From Candidatus Poseidoniaceae archaeon (GTDB lineage: Archaea; Thermoplasmatota; Poseidoniia; Poseidoniales; Poseidoniaceae), in NCBI GenBank assembly GCA_949373095.1, contig CASIBY010000002.1, positions 1-46,189 on the forward strand: DNA of 46,189 nucleotides. The letters run 5' to 3'. Both the position numbers and the translations under genes were made by a program. A model generated the notes under the pieces. That model had not been told where the DNA came from. It saw only the letters and a list, made by a program, of their open reading frames with translations, and did no database searches. Positions 18,490 through 26,940 of the stretch are shown piece by piece. Position 1 is the first letter of the stretch. Each line of letters starts with the position of its first letter.

Positions 18490-19605
18490 TCAGACCTCGG
18501 TTTCGTAGTTCCAACGGTCTCTGTCCGGATCCCATTCATCCCATGTTGGTACGGTTTCAAGAATGTCAACATAGGCTTCCGGAACGATTCCAGGTACAAT
18601 GAATGCTTTCTGTCGGTGAAGTGGATATGGATTCCTCAAGTTAATTCCCAGCACTCCAAGAAGAGCGCGAGCAACATACCAAGTTGCCTGAGAGTTCCAT
18701 CCATGTGCAATTTTGACAACAATGCCCAATCCCTTGGGGTAATCGGGATGTTCAATTGCCATGCCGAGAAGGCCGTCAGCTCCTTCTTTTGCGATGACCC
18801 TTCCTTCACCTGCTTTGAGGATAGTTGAATCCAATCGGTTGAATCCACCAACAAGGTCAGGGTGTCGAATCATGGACTCCCAAATCCAATCGTCATCTTT
18901 GTCACGAACCAAACCAGCATAGATTTTTGCGAGTTCAGACACCGTATTGGATACAGTAGGTAGACCACAACCGTCCTTGGCGATGCGAAGGGGCTTCCAG
19001 TCCTGACCGAGATAGGTTCGGAGTTGTTCCATGTAAGCACCAAACACCTCATGCGATGGGAGTGTGTATCCTGCTCTCTTCCACCCCTTGAGTTTACATC
19101 CGCGAAGAATTGCAGCATGCTCTCCAGAACAGGTGTGGAACCATCGGCGAGGCCGACGAACCTGCCGTCCAAATTGAATGAGTGGTACGTCAAGCGGAGT
19201 GAGCATCAAGGGCCATTCTGCTTGGGAAAGAAGAGATTGAGCTGCAGCGACGTGCTCGGTATCGCCATTATGGGAAGCGACTGCGATGGCCTTTTGCTCC
19301 CAACTACAATCTGCGAGTTCCTCCGTGAATGCTTTGAGCATGAAGGGTTTCATCATTGAGCGGCCATAGCAGAGAACGTTTCCGCCAAAGGAGTGAATCA
19401 CTTCGTCACCGTGGGCCCATGCGACTGCTCCGTGAATTGTGGTCTCAGAGACACCGTTTCGTCGGTAGTCCACAAGAGGCTCCCAAGCCACTTCACGGCC
19501 TGTTGGGATCCCCTCTACTCGCTCACCGAGAGGAGAAGTTGGATACATGGCAGAGCCTGGTTTTCCCGGTTGAACGGCTGAGAATGTGTCGTGATGAATG
19601 CCCAT
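18490..19605 (-). CDS. Asparaginase II family protein
   Basis: A 371-residue protein of the L-asparaginase II family, which is distinct from the classical type I/II bacterial asparaginases. Recognisable family segments are RSMMKPF, SHNGD.EH, CSGEHAAIL and DGCGLPT, in the expected order. The family hydrolyses the side-chain amide of asparagine in the few studied cases; most members are untested. The gene lies inside a tight run (9 nt after the flavin monooxygenase, 2 nt before the ALDH). It may act on an amide or cyclic-imide intermediate of the pathway, or simply release ammonia from asparagine. The family call is good; the role here is open. Confidence 0.82.
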   Translation of the reverse strand: MGIHHDTFSAVQPGKPGSAMYPTSPLGERVEGIPTGREVAWEPLVDYRRNGVSETTIHGAVAWAHGDEVIHSFGGNVLCYGRSMMKPFMLKAFTEELADCSWEQKAIAVASHNGDTEHVAAAQSLLSQAEWPLMLTPLDVPLIQFGRQVRRPRRWFHTCSGEHAAILRGCKLKGWKRAGYTLPSHEVFGAYMEQLRTYLGQDWKPLRIAKDGCGLPTVSNTVSELAKIYAGLVRDKDDDWIWESMIRHPDLVGGFNRLDSTILKAGEGRVIAKEGADGLLGMAIEHPDYPKGLGIVVKIAHGWNSQATWYVARALLGVLGINLRNPYPLHRQKAFIVPGIVPEAYVDILETVPTWDEWDPDRDRWNYETEV

Positions 19606-19614
19606 GTTCGTCCC

Positions 19615-20862
19615 TCATTCGTTTAGCATTGATTCCACTTTAGGTACGACCTGTTCCATGTAGGCTGTCATGTTGCGGCACACACGGTCAGAGTCGTGAT
19701 TGAAGAAATCAAACCACGCCATGATCCGGTCTTGTGGGTGGAAACGCTCAACCATTTGTTGTGCGATTTGTTCAACATTTCCGATAAGTGCGTTATTGGT
19801 GGCCCGTTCAACTTTTGAGGGGTCAATGGTTCCTTCAAGAGCGTTCCAATAGGCGTTGAGTGCTACTCTTGCTTCTTCTTTAGCGGCTTCTGATTGCTCT
19901 TCTGCAGTAAGCCCGTCTTCCGCGTTCAGGAATACAAAAGATGTACGGGGCATATCCCTTCTCTGCCAAGAGCCCCCGTTTGGGTGGTAGACTTCAGCCA
20001 TGCGTTGATGGGTGGAGTCAATGATTTCAGGGGCAGTGATGGAGAGGTTAAACACCTTGACAGGCAGGATGGAATTGACAAAAGTTTGTGCTCTTGGGTC
20101 GTGGCTTCCGATGATGAGTTCGAGAAGTTCCCGGCGGAAATTTTGGGGGATGATCTTCAACGATTCAAATGTATAACGGGGTGGGATTTCTATGGATTCA
20201 GGACGGTCATGCAGGCCTTCAAATTCAATTGCTGCGGATTGAACAGTTTCCCAATCATCATCGCTTCTAAAATTCGCACGAGTTAGGATCGTCGGATTGA
20301 TGTCCTCGGTGCTGATAACGTCGCCTCGTAACAAACGAAGGAAGATTTCGGCGGCTTCCATGAACACCTGACCACGTAGCGCAGGCCAAGCGGCTTCTTC
20401 GATCGAGTTGCGAGGAACGACGCCGTAAGGGCGCGCCATGAATTCAAATCGACCGGCAGAAAAGCCAACATGGAGCTTACGGTGTTCATTTGGGTTCATG
20501 CCCAGGTATGTGAGGACGTTCCCGATTCGCTCGGCTTGAGCAATCGGTCCGCCAGAGGCCAATATCGCCATGACTGCGCTTCCCATCTCAATGTTAGAAG
20601 TACGCCGAAAGGACTCAAGAGCAAGTTGAGGGAAGTCAGTGCAGAGGCCTACCTCACCCTGCCAGTGTGGGACAACCGGCCTTGAATTCGATTTTTGCTC
20701 CTCGGTAGAAAGGTGGGCTTGAGCGAGCCAACCGACGTTGAAACCGAGACGGTCGGCGCATTCTAATTGTTGAAAGTAATTCTGAAACATGGTTGCTTCT
20801 GAAGGAATGTGCCCATTTTCATCGGGGGTTTGAGAAATTGAAAAGAAAATGTCATGTTCCAT
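19615..20862 (-). CDS. Luciferase-like flavin-dependent monooxygenase (LLM family)
   Basis: A TIM-barrel protein of 415 residues resembling bacterial-luciferase-like monooxygenases, which use reduced FMN or F420 for oxygenation or hydride transfer. Family features are the N-terminal IFFSISQTP strand, a conserved GSAVMAI segment followed by AQAERIG, and an HVGFSAGRFEF segment in the barrel. I start at the ATG at 20860-20862 because GGTGG lies four bases before it; an in-frame ATG five codons upstream (20877) is the alternative. Position in the operon suggests it hydroxylates or opens the pathway substrate, as RutA does in pyrimidine breakdown, but no substrate signature is visible. Whether it uses FMN or F420 is undecided. 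Confidence 0.8.
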   Translation of the reverse strand: MEHDIFFSISQTPDENGHIPSEATMFQNYFQQLECADRLGFNVGWLAQAHLSTEEQKSNSRPVVPHWQGEVGLCTDFPQLALESFRRTSNIEMGSAVMAILASGGPIAQAERIGNVLTYLGMNPNEHRKLHVGFSAGRFEFMARPYGVVPRNSIEEAAWPALRGQVFMEAAEIFLRLLRGDVISTEDINPTILTRANFRSDDDWETVQSAAIEFEGLHDRPESIEIPPRYTFESLKIIPQNFRRELLELIIGSHDPRAQTFVNSILPVKVFNLSITAPEIIDSTHQRMAEVYHPNGGSWQRRDMPRTSFVFLNAEDGLTAEEQSEAAKEEARVALNAYWNALEGTIDPSKVERATNNALIGNVEQIAQQMVERFHPQDRIMAWFDFFNHDSDRVCRNMTAYMEQVVPKVESMLNE

Positions 20863-20912
20863 TTGTCCACCATCCATTCCATATCGCCTTGGCTCATAAT
20901 TCGTGCGTTCCG

Positions 20913-21764
20913 CTATTGTGAACCTTCATCCCCTTTCTGCGCAGATGGTTTGAGTTGCGTTAAGGCTTCAATGCGCACTTTTACTTGCTGTGGAGCGGGC
21001 AGGCCTTCAGCCATGTACACGTGGAGTAAATCGGAGAGAACCAGCATAGCAGATTCGTAATCTTCCCCAATTTCAGCAAGGTCAGCAAGCCCCCATCGGG
21101 CAACAAGTTGGCCAGAAATACTACCAAGTTCAACAGCTTGTTCGAGTGAATCGTTGTAGAGTTCTCGTGATGCCTCAAATTCACCAATTGTCGCTTTACA
21201 GTGAGCGAGTTCTGCAACTGCTTCCATCTGGGCAACGTGCTTATCGAGTTTAGTGACCAATTCCAGTCGCTCGGTACCGAGTGTGATTGCGGTTTCAAAA
21301 TCGTTTTGTTTCTTCGCAATGGCCATCAATAAAGCAAGACCGTAGGCCATACCATTGAGGTCTTGGAGTTGCTCTCGCAAACGAAGAGATCGGGTGGCGA
21401 TGGCTCGTGCTTCATCCAATGCTCCATTCGACATGTGCAGCAAAGCAACGTGATGGTGGACAGCAGCGGCAAGTTGATTTCCGAGGTCCATTGTTTCAGC
21501 ACTTTCAGCAAGGACAAGCATATTCTTTGCTGATGCCTTCAAGATTTTCATTCCCTCAAACCGTGCCCAACCACGCTCAATATCGTCTTCAGCGACATCG
21601 GATGCGTGATCTAAGAGTCGGTTGACGAGTTCATCATCTCCTAATTCCGATGCAAGTGGTATGAGTCGGAGGGCTAGGGATGTATTGATTCCGTCCATGG
21701 CTCCACCATGAGTTAGCATGTCCAACACTTGTCGTGCACGTTCTGGAGACAGTTCATTGACCAT
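20913..21764 (-). CDS. TPR-repeat protein in the catabolic operon
   Basis: A 283-residue, wholly alpha-helical, cytoplasmic protein with no signal or membrane segment. From about residue 95 it has four or five tetratricopeptide-like helical pairs, with A/L/Y spacing such as GALDEARAIA, NDFETAITLG, GEFEASRELY and EDYESAMLVL. The first 90 residues are helical but less regular. The start is supported by GGTGA four bases before the ATG. It sits 9 nt after the SDR gene and about 50 nt before the monooxygenase gene, so it is part of the same transcript. TPR proteins are scaffolds or regulators. Here it may organise the enzymes or sense a ligand, which is a guess. Confidence 0.7.
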   Translation of the reverse strand: MVNELSPERARQVLDMLTHGGAMDGINTSLALRLIPLASELGDDELVNRLLDHASDVAEDDIERGWARFEGMKILKASAKNMLVLAESAETMDLGNQLAAAVHHHVALLHMSNGALDEARAIATRSLRLREQLQDLNGMAYGLALLMAIAKKQNDFETAITLGTERLELVTKLDKHVAQMEAVAELAHCKATIGEFEASRELYNDSLEQAVELGSISGQLVARWGLADLAEIGEDYESAMLVLSDLLHVYMAEGLPAPQQVKVRIEALTQLKPSAQKGDEGSQ

Positions 21765-21773
21765 GATTTCACC

Positions 21774-22589
21774 TCAAATAGAGCGAAGGCGACCACCATC
21801 AACTGCTAGGCTAACACCGCGGATTCCGCCTGAAGCGGGCAGGGTCAAGAAGACGATCGCACTTGCAGTTTCCAGGGGGTCAATCAAGCGCTTTATCGGT
21901 ACTTGCGAGAGCCATGTGTCCTGCACTTCATCTGCTGTTTTTCCTGTTCGTTCCTGAATGGATTGAGCAAGTGAATCCAAACGGGAGGTGTTGGTGAATC
22001 CAGGAAGAACGTTGTTGATTGTGATGGACGGATGCAATTCATTTGACAGAGATTTCGCCCAAGAGGCCATAGCGCCACGGAGAGTGTTTGAGAGCCCAAT
22101 GTTGGGGATAGGTTCCTTGACAGAGGTCGAGATGATTTGGATAATGCGGCCGAATCCTTGTTCTTCCATTTGAGGTGCAAGTGCTTGAACAAGTGTGTGA
22201 GCGGCGTGAAGATGGCGCCTGAATGGCACTTCGAAATCACCAACCTTGTTGTTCATAAGAGGGCCCCCTGGAGGTCCCCCCGCATTGTTGATGAGAATAT
22301 GGACGGGGCCTGATGATTCGATCAAGGAGTTGACGGCGGAGTTTAGGTTCTCCGTGTCTTCAAGGTCGAGTTGGAGGGCAGTATGTTTCCCTTTTCCGAG
22401 GGTGTTCAATTCTTCTACGAGTTCTCTGAGGGCTGATTCATTTCTAGCACAAACAGTAACATTTGCACCAGCCTTTGCCATCATTTTTGCTGTAGCAGCA
22501 CCAATTCCTTTACTGGCTCCACAAACCAAGGCGTGCTTACCGCTGAGGGCACCTTGGGCGTATGGGAAGTCTGTTCCAAGCAGGTCCAT
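21774..22589 (-). CDS. Atypical short-chain dehydrogenase/reductase family protein
   Basis: A Rossmann-fold SDR protein of 271 residues. The cofactor motif GASKGIG (24-30) and NNAGG (101-105) are intact, and the R50 after the second strand suggests NADP(H). A Ser is present in IISTS (about 154-156). The usual catalytic Tyr-x-x-x-Lys is replaced by S167-N-T-L-R171. That replacement occurs in a known divergent SDR subgroup with an LSN...R motif, so the protein may reduce its substrate by another mechanism or may mainly bind it. It lies 35 nt after the hydrolase gene and 9 nt before the TPR gene. A dehydrogenase step in the aromatic pathway is the likeliest role. Confidence 0.82.
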   Translation of the reverse strand: MDLLGTDFPYAQGALSGKHALVCGASKGIGAATAKMMAKAGANVTVCARNESALRELVEELNTLGKGKHTALQLDLEDTENLNSAVNSLIESSGPVHILINNAGGPPGGPLMNNKVGDFEVPFRRHLHAAHTLVQALAPQMEEQGFGRIIQIISTSVKEPIPNIGLSNTLRGAMASWAKSLSNELHPSITINNVLPGFTNTSRLDSLAQSIQERTGKTADEVQDTWLSQVPIKRLIDPLETASAIVFLTLPASGGIRGVSLAVDGGRLRSI

Positions 22590-22624
22590 GCCTTGCCCAT
22601 GAAGCCGATGGTCATAGCCCTTCG

Positions 22625-23371
22625 CTACAACCAGTCAAGAATTGCGTTGAGCTGAACCAACCAATCATCACTTGCTACATCAATAATATCATAGTGGTTC
22701 CCTGGAAGCCAAATTTTCTGAACATCGGCACCTTTTGCCTTCATAATTCGGGCATATGTTTCGGATTGGAGAAGAGGTACGTCGGTATCTTCTTCACCGT
22801 GAAACAAGAGAACGCTGGTCTTAGGTGGATGGTCAACGGGATTGAGGCGTGACCATGTTTCAGGGTTTTCATCAGGTGAACAACCCAACCATTTCCGCAC
22901 GGCGTCTCCTTCATCCGAAAGACGAGCATGGTCTGCACCTACGAGGTCGGTAAGAGGTGCCTGGGCGATGGCGAGCCAAGGTTTCCGGTCTGCTTTTGCA
23001 GCCAGAATTAGAGCGAGTTGACCCCCAGCGGAGTGCCCCATTACCATAGAACGAGTGATGTCAATTCCTGGAAGGAGTGCGAGTTGCCCCCAAGCACGCA
23101 ATACATCAGACAAAGTATCCATCCAAACGCCTTCATCACCATCAGTCCAGCGCTTGAATTCCACGTTCCAAACAGCAACTCCTGCCTCGGCCAAGTCTTC
23201 AGCGATGGGTTGCATCAAATCTAGCGTATACTCTTCTTTCCAAAAACCGCCGTGAATTAGCATAATGCAAGGAACCCCGACATTCCGTTGAAATGGCGAC
23301 GGGTCGTCGGGCATGTAGAGATCAGCATACTGCCATTCTTCCGCTCCCCACTGCATACGGTCAACGGGCAT
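22625..23371 (-). CDS. Alpha/beta hydrolase, kynurenine formamidase-like
   Basis: A cytoplasmic serine hydrolase of 248 residues. HGGFW at 40-44 forms the oxyanion hole and is the HGGxW signature of animal-type kynurenine formamidases and related carboxylesterases. The nucleophile elbow is GHSAGG with S114, and the rest of the triad is D195 (HGEEDTDVP) and H226 (GNHYD). Kynurenine formamidase releases formate from N-formylkynurenine. With the downstream aminomuconate-type enzymes, an aryl-formamide or aryl-ester hydrolysis is plausible, but general esterase activity cannot be excluded. It is the first gene of the long minus-strand run, with a 13-nt palindrome directly before its ATG. A start five codons later (M6) is possible. 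Confidence 0.8.
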   Translation of the reverse strand: MPVDRMQWGAEEWQYADLYMPDDPSPFQRNVGVPCIMLIHGGFWKEEYTLDLMQPIAEDLAEAGVAVWNVEFKRWTDGDEGVWMDTLSDVLRAWGQLALLPGIDITRSMVMGHSAGGQLALILAAKADRKPWLAIAQAPLTDLVGADHARLSDEGDAVRKWLGCSPDENPETWSRLNPVDHPPKTSVLLFHGEEDTDVPLLQSETYARIMKAKGADVQKIWLPGNHYDIIDVASDDWLVQLNAILDWL

Positions 23372-23384
23372 GTGAGTGACTCAC
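23372..23384. promoter_or_regulatory. Perfect palindrome GTGAGTGACTCAC before the catabolic operon
   Basis: Six-base arms around one base, immediately upstream of the hydrolase ATG and in the 32-base gap to the divergent lipase frame. On the minus strand a TATA-like tcataggg lies about 27 nt before the ATG. The palindrome would then cover the transcription start, a common operator position for archaeal repressors. Sequence is seen; function is inferred. Confidence 0.4.
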
Positions 23385-23403
23385 TGCGGCGGCCCTATGA
23401 CTG

Positions 23404-26241
23404 TTGCGAAGTGAATGCCGTGGGAAGACCTTTCAACCTAAAAGAACTAGCAGCACCGTGAGATGGCACATTTGGGCACTTCTCTTCGTTTTGCTGTCCC
23501 CTTCATGGGTGGCGGCAGCAGGCGATAGTGGCCGAGCAATGAACACCGATGTTTCATTGCAACGTTTCGATTGGTTTTCAAATGAAACCGTCATCATTGA
23601 TTATTCGCTACGCGATGCTCCTTTCCAGCAATCTCTTACTGCTTCATGGTCTCTTCTGGATGAAGATGGTTCTCAACTTCTCAACGGAACCCATCACTTC
23701 CAAGCTGCAGGGACATTCACCACGTTTGAGGTTGAGTTAGAAGCCTTTTACAGTGGCTCTCACTTCTACTCATATGAGACTGAAATTCGATCCCAAAATG
23801 GAAACATCATCGGGGAAGAAACAGTTGAATTCATGGTTTTTGAACAGGCGATGATGCCAAATGTTGCAACTCTTCTCTCGTTTGGAGACTCATTGTCCGA
23901 CATGGGGAACGCAAAGAATTCATTTCTCAACACCCCCGATGTACCACCATACTGGCAAGGGCGGTTTTCAAACGGTGAAGTTTGGTTTGGCTACATGGAT
24001 GATGCTTACGGTACGACAGTGAGCATTGGCTCAGGGATAGCAGCAGGAGATAACCGAGCATTTGGGGGGGCGCAGACAGGAAGTGGTTATGCATATCTTG
24101 TGATACCGAATGTCGGGACTCAAATTACAAATTACCTTGGAAGCGTTCAATCAACGATACCTTCGAATGCTGTGGTCTCACTTTGGGCGGGGGGAAATGA
24201 CTTCCTCTACGGCACTGCGAACGCCAATACAATCTCCGCCAATATGGAATCCCACATCCGACAATTGCATGGCGCCGGTGCTAGCACTCTCATTGTTCCA
24301 AATCTACCACCTCTTGAGATGACTCCCGAAATACTGAGCAAAAGTGCTTCGCAGCAAGCCACTATTCGTGATGAAGTCATTGATTACAATACCAAATTAG
24401 ACACTATCGTTACAGATTTACGCATCGAATTAGGAATGACCATTCACACCATTGATGCATGGTCTATTTTCCACGATATCGTCCTCCACAAGGAAGCCCT
24501 CGGGCTTACCAATACTCAAGATGCAGCCTGTTCAGGAAGCTCTACTCTGTTGCCCCTCCCCATATGTGACAGTGCAAGCACAATTGCTCCCAATCCGGAC
24601 GAGTACCTCTTTTTTGACAAAGCCCACCCCACTAGGGTGATGCACAAATTTATTGCAAGGTATGCCGTTGAATCAATTGGTACTCCTGACCGAGATGGCG
24701 ATGGTATTGTGAACTCTTTCGACCAATGCCCATGGACCGATGAAACAGAACAGACCAATCAACAAGGGTGTTCATGGAATCAATTGGATGACGATTCGGA
24801 TGGTGTCGTTAACGGCCTTGATGCCTGCCCAAATACTGCCGAAGGAGATAGTGTCAACGCAGCGGGTTGCTCCGCAGTACAGCGAGATTCGGATAACGAC
24901 GGGCTCAACGACTTCGAAGACCCCTGCCCGTTTAGCCCCTCACTCAACGATTACGATTCTGATGGGTGTTCAAACAGTGAGGACGACGATGACGATAACG
25001 ATGGCGTCATGGATGTTGCTGACACTTGCCCACAAGGAATCATTGGAACCCACCTCTATGACTTAGATGGTGACGGATGTTCTGACCTTGAAGACAGTGA
25101 TATCGACGGAGATGGCCTGGATAATGCCGCTGAAGAAGCAATCGGTAGTGACCCGCTCAATCCCGATACAGACGGCGATTCTTATCTGGATGGAGAGGAT
25201 AAATTCCCACTTGACCCAAACGAGTGGAGCGATATTGACCTAGATGGATGTGGTGATAATGGGGATGAATTCCCATTCGACCGAACTGAATGTCTTGACT
25301 CTGACAAGGATGGCTACGGAGACAATGCAGACCGTTTTCCAGAAGATGAGGATGAATGGATGGATTCAGATGACGACGGAATCGGAGATAATGGGGATGC
25401 ATGTTTCCTGCTTTACGGGCTGTCTTTGTATCCGCTAGGATGTCCGGATCGTGACGGAGATGGCTTTGCTGACACCAATGACCGCTTCCCAAACGATGCT
25501 AGCGAATGGAACGATACCGATGAGGACGGCATTGGTGATAACAGTGATTTATTCCCACAGGATTCAACGGATTGGGCCGACAAAGACAATGATTCCTACG
25601 GAGATAATCGTGACGCTTTCCCATCAGACCCTAATGAATGGAACGATACCGATGGAGAGGGCGTGGGAGATAATGCCGATGTCTTCCCCGAAGATGCTAC
25701 TGAATGGATTGACACCGATGGAGATGGATGTGGTGATAACGGAGACGTGTTTCTAAACGACTCAACCGAATGTCTTGACAGTGATGTTGATGGTGTTGGC
25801 GATAACGCAGATGCCTTTCCTGACAGTGCCTACGAATGGCTTGATTCCGATGGCGACGGTCTTGGAGATAATGCTGATAAATTCCCCTTTGATGCTCAGG
25901 GGAAGTACGATACCGATGGTGATGGCATTGCAAATGCTTTGGATACATTTCCAAATCAAGCATCACTTGATTCATGGTTTGATGTAATCCTCCGATTGAT
26001 GCTTTTGATAGTTCTAATCGGTGCTGGAGGATTTTACTACAAGCATTCTCAATCCGATGATGATATGAATTCTATCGGCTATCTCAACGATTTCCATCAA
26101 GAAACGCTTCTTACAGATGCCACTATACCCCTCGCACCTCCCTCAATGGATTCCTTTTCCACACCTGTTTCGCATGAATTAGAAACTGCTGAATCAGTGG
26201 AGCATGACCCCTATCCATACTTGCCTCCACCAAAGGTGTGA
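23404..26241 (+). CDS. Secreted GDSL/SGNH esterase with thrombospondin type-3 calcium repeats and C-terminal anchor
   Basis: An exported hydrolase of 945 residues. After a signal peptide (hydrophobic core about 22-39) comes a beta-rich segment. A GDSL lipase domain follows, with block I FGDSLSD (S163), block III GGND (263-266) and block V DKAHP (D405, H408), as in the phospholipase/lecithinase/hemolysin group. Residues about 429-858 are a long run of Asp-rich thrombospondin type-3-like repeats (DTDGDGxGDNxDxFP), which should bind many calcium ions and stiffen the stalk. A membrane helix lies near 861-880, with an 65-residue cytoplasmic tail. The longest frame starts at TTG 23404; GTG at 23458 gives a tighter signal peptide and is equally likely. 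It probably cleaves lipid or polysaccharide esters outside the cell. Confidence 0.88.
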   Translation: MRSECRGKTFQPKRTSSTVRWHIWALLFVLLSPSWVAAAGDSGRAMNTDVSLQRFDWFSNETVIIDYSLRDAPFQQSLTASWSLLDEDGSQLLNGTHHFQAAGTFTTFEVELEAFYSGSHFYSYETEIRSQNGNIIGEETVEFMVFEQAMMPNVATLLSFGDSLSDMGNAKNSFLNTPDVPPYWQGRFSNGEVWFGYMDDAYGTTVSIGSGIAAGDNRAFGGAQTGSGYAYLVIPNVGTQITNYLGSVQSTIPSNAVVSLWAGGNDFLYGTANANTISANMESHIRQLHGAGASTLIVPNLPPLEMTPEILSKSASQQATIRDEVIDYNTKLDTIVTDLRIELGMTIHTIDAWSIFHDIVLHKEALGLTNTQDAACSGSSTLLPLPICDSASTIAPNPDEYLFFDKAHPTRVMHKFIARYAVESIGTPDRDGDGIVNSFDQCPWTDETEQTNQQGCSWNQLDDDSDGVVNGLDACPNTAEGDSVNAAGCSAVQRDSDNDGLNDFEDPCPFSPSLNDYDSDGCSNSEDDDDDNDGVMDVADTCPQGIIGTHLYDLDGDGCSDLEDSDIDGDGLDNAAEEAIGSDPLNPDTDGDSYLDGEDKFPLDPNEWSDIDLDGCGDNGDEFPFDRTECLDSDKDGYGDNADRFPEDEDEWMDSDDDGIGDNGDACFLLYGLSLYPLGCPDRDGDGFADTNDRFPNDASEWNDTDEDGIGDNSDLFPQDSTDWADKDNDSYGDNRDAFPSDPNEWNDTDGEGVGDNADVFPEDATEWIDTDGDGCGDNGDVFLNDSTECLDSDVDGVGDNADAFPDSAYEWLDSDGDGLGDNADKFPFDAQGKYDTDGDGIANALDTFPNQASLDSWFDVILRLMLLIVLIGAGGFYYKHSQSDDDMNSIGYLNDFHQETLLTDATIPLAPPSMDSFSTPVSHELETAESVEHDPYPYLPPPKV

Positions 26242-26245
26242 TTTG

Positions 26246-26938
26246 ATGAGTGATGTCTCTCGACGAAATTCCCTTCTTGCCTTAGTATTGGTAGGGATCG
26301 CCCCTACGGTTTCCATTTTCGCCTCATTTGGCTCAGGTAACGGACTTGTAGGACAACTTGCATGGGTCACTTCCAAGGCATGGATGCTTGGCCTTCCGCT
26401 GATTTGGATGCTCTATGTGGATAAGAAGCCGTTTTCTTGGTCACTCCCCAAGCAAGGTGGCCTCGCTGTTGGATTTGGAGTAGGTGTGCTGTTCAGTGCT
26501 GTTATGGTACTCGCTTGGATCTTCATTGGCCAATCTAGAGTGGACCAGGATACATTCCGTGCAACACTGGAACCTTTTGGGCTCACGGTTCAAAGCACAT
26601 ACATTGCAGCAGCCATCTTTTGGACGGTTGGTAATTCCGTTCTTGAAGAATATGTATTTCGCTGGTTCATTGTTGAGAAAGCAGAAGCTCTGTTGGGTGA
26701 AGGATGGGCTACTGTGTCTCTTTCTGCTGGGGTTTTCGTACTCCATCACTTCTTTGCACTGTGGTTCCTAGGTTTCGCAATTGAAGCCAACCTTCTGGCG
26801 TGTCTCGGCCTGTTTATTGGTGGGGCAACCTTCAGTTGGCTCTACATGAAATACCGCAGCATTTGGGTGCCTTACATCACCCATGCTTTGTGCGACATAG
26901 TTGTGTTTGGTGTCGGGTATTTACTTTTGTTCGGATGA
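26246..26938 (+). CDS. CPBP-family intramembrane metalloprotease (CAAX/Abi type)
   Basis: A 230-residue multi-pass membrane protein with the three CPBP motifs: EE at 134-135 with R139 (EEYVFR), F164-x3-H168, and H213-x3-D217. These line the intramembrane active site of the Rce1/Abi family, whose members cut prenylated or other small membrane-associated substrates. The ATG at 26246 is four bases after the esterase stop, so the two genes are likely co-transcribed; a longer frame from 26204 would overlap the esterase. The coupling may mean processing of a surface protein, but no substrate is evident. It ends two bases before the convergent aspS stop. Confidence 0.88.
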   Translation: MSDVSRRNSLLALVLVGIAPTVSIFASFGSGNGLVGQLAWVTSKAWMLGLPLIWMLYVDKKPFSWSLPKQGGLAVGFGVGVLFSAVMVLAWIFIGQSRVDQDTFRATLEPFGLTVQSTYIAAAIFWTVGNSVLEEYVFRWFIVEKAEALLGEGWATVSLSAGVFVLHHFFALWFLGFAIEANLLACLGLFIGGATFSWLYMKYRSIWVPYITHALCDIVVFGVGYLLLFG

Positions 26939-26940
26939 AC

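Noticed and set aside
13205-20862. Reading the locus as a Rut-type uracil degradation pathway (LLM, RidA, alpha/beta hydrolase)
   Set aside because: No RutB amidohydrolase or RutF/RutG is seen. The LigB dioxygenase pair and the semialdehyde-type ALDH fit aromatic ring cleavage much better.
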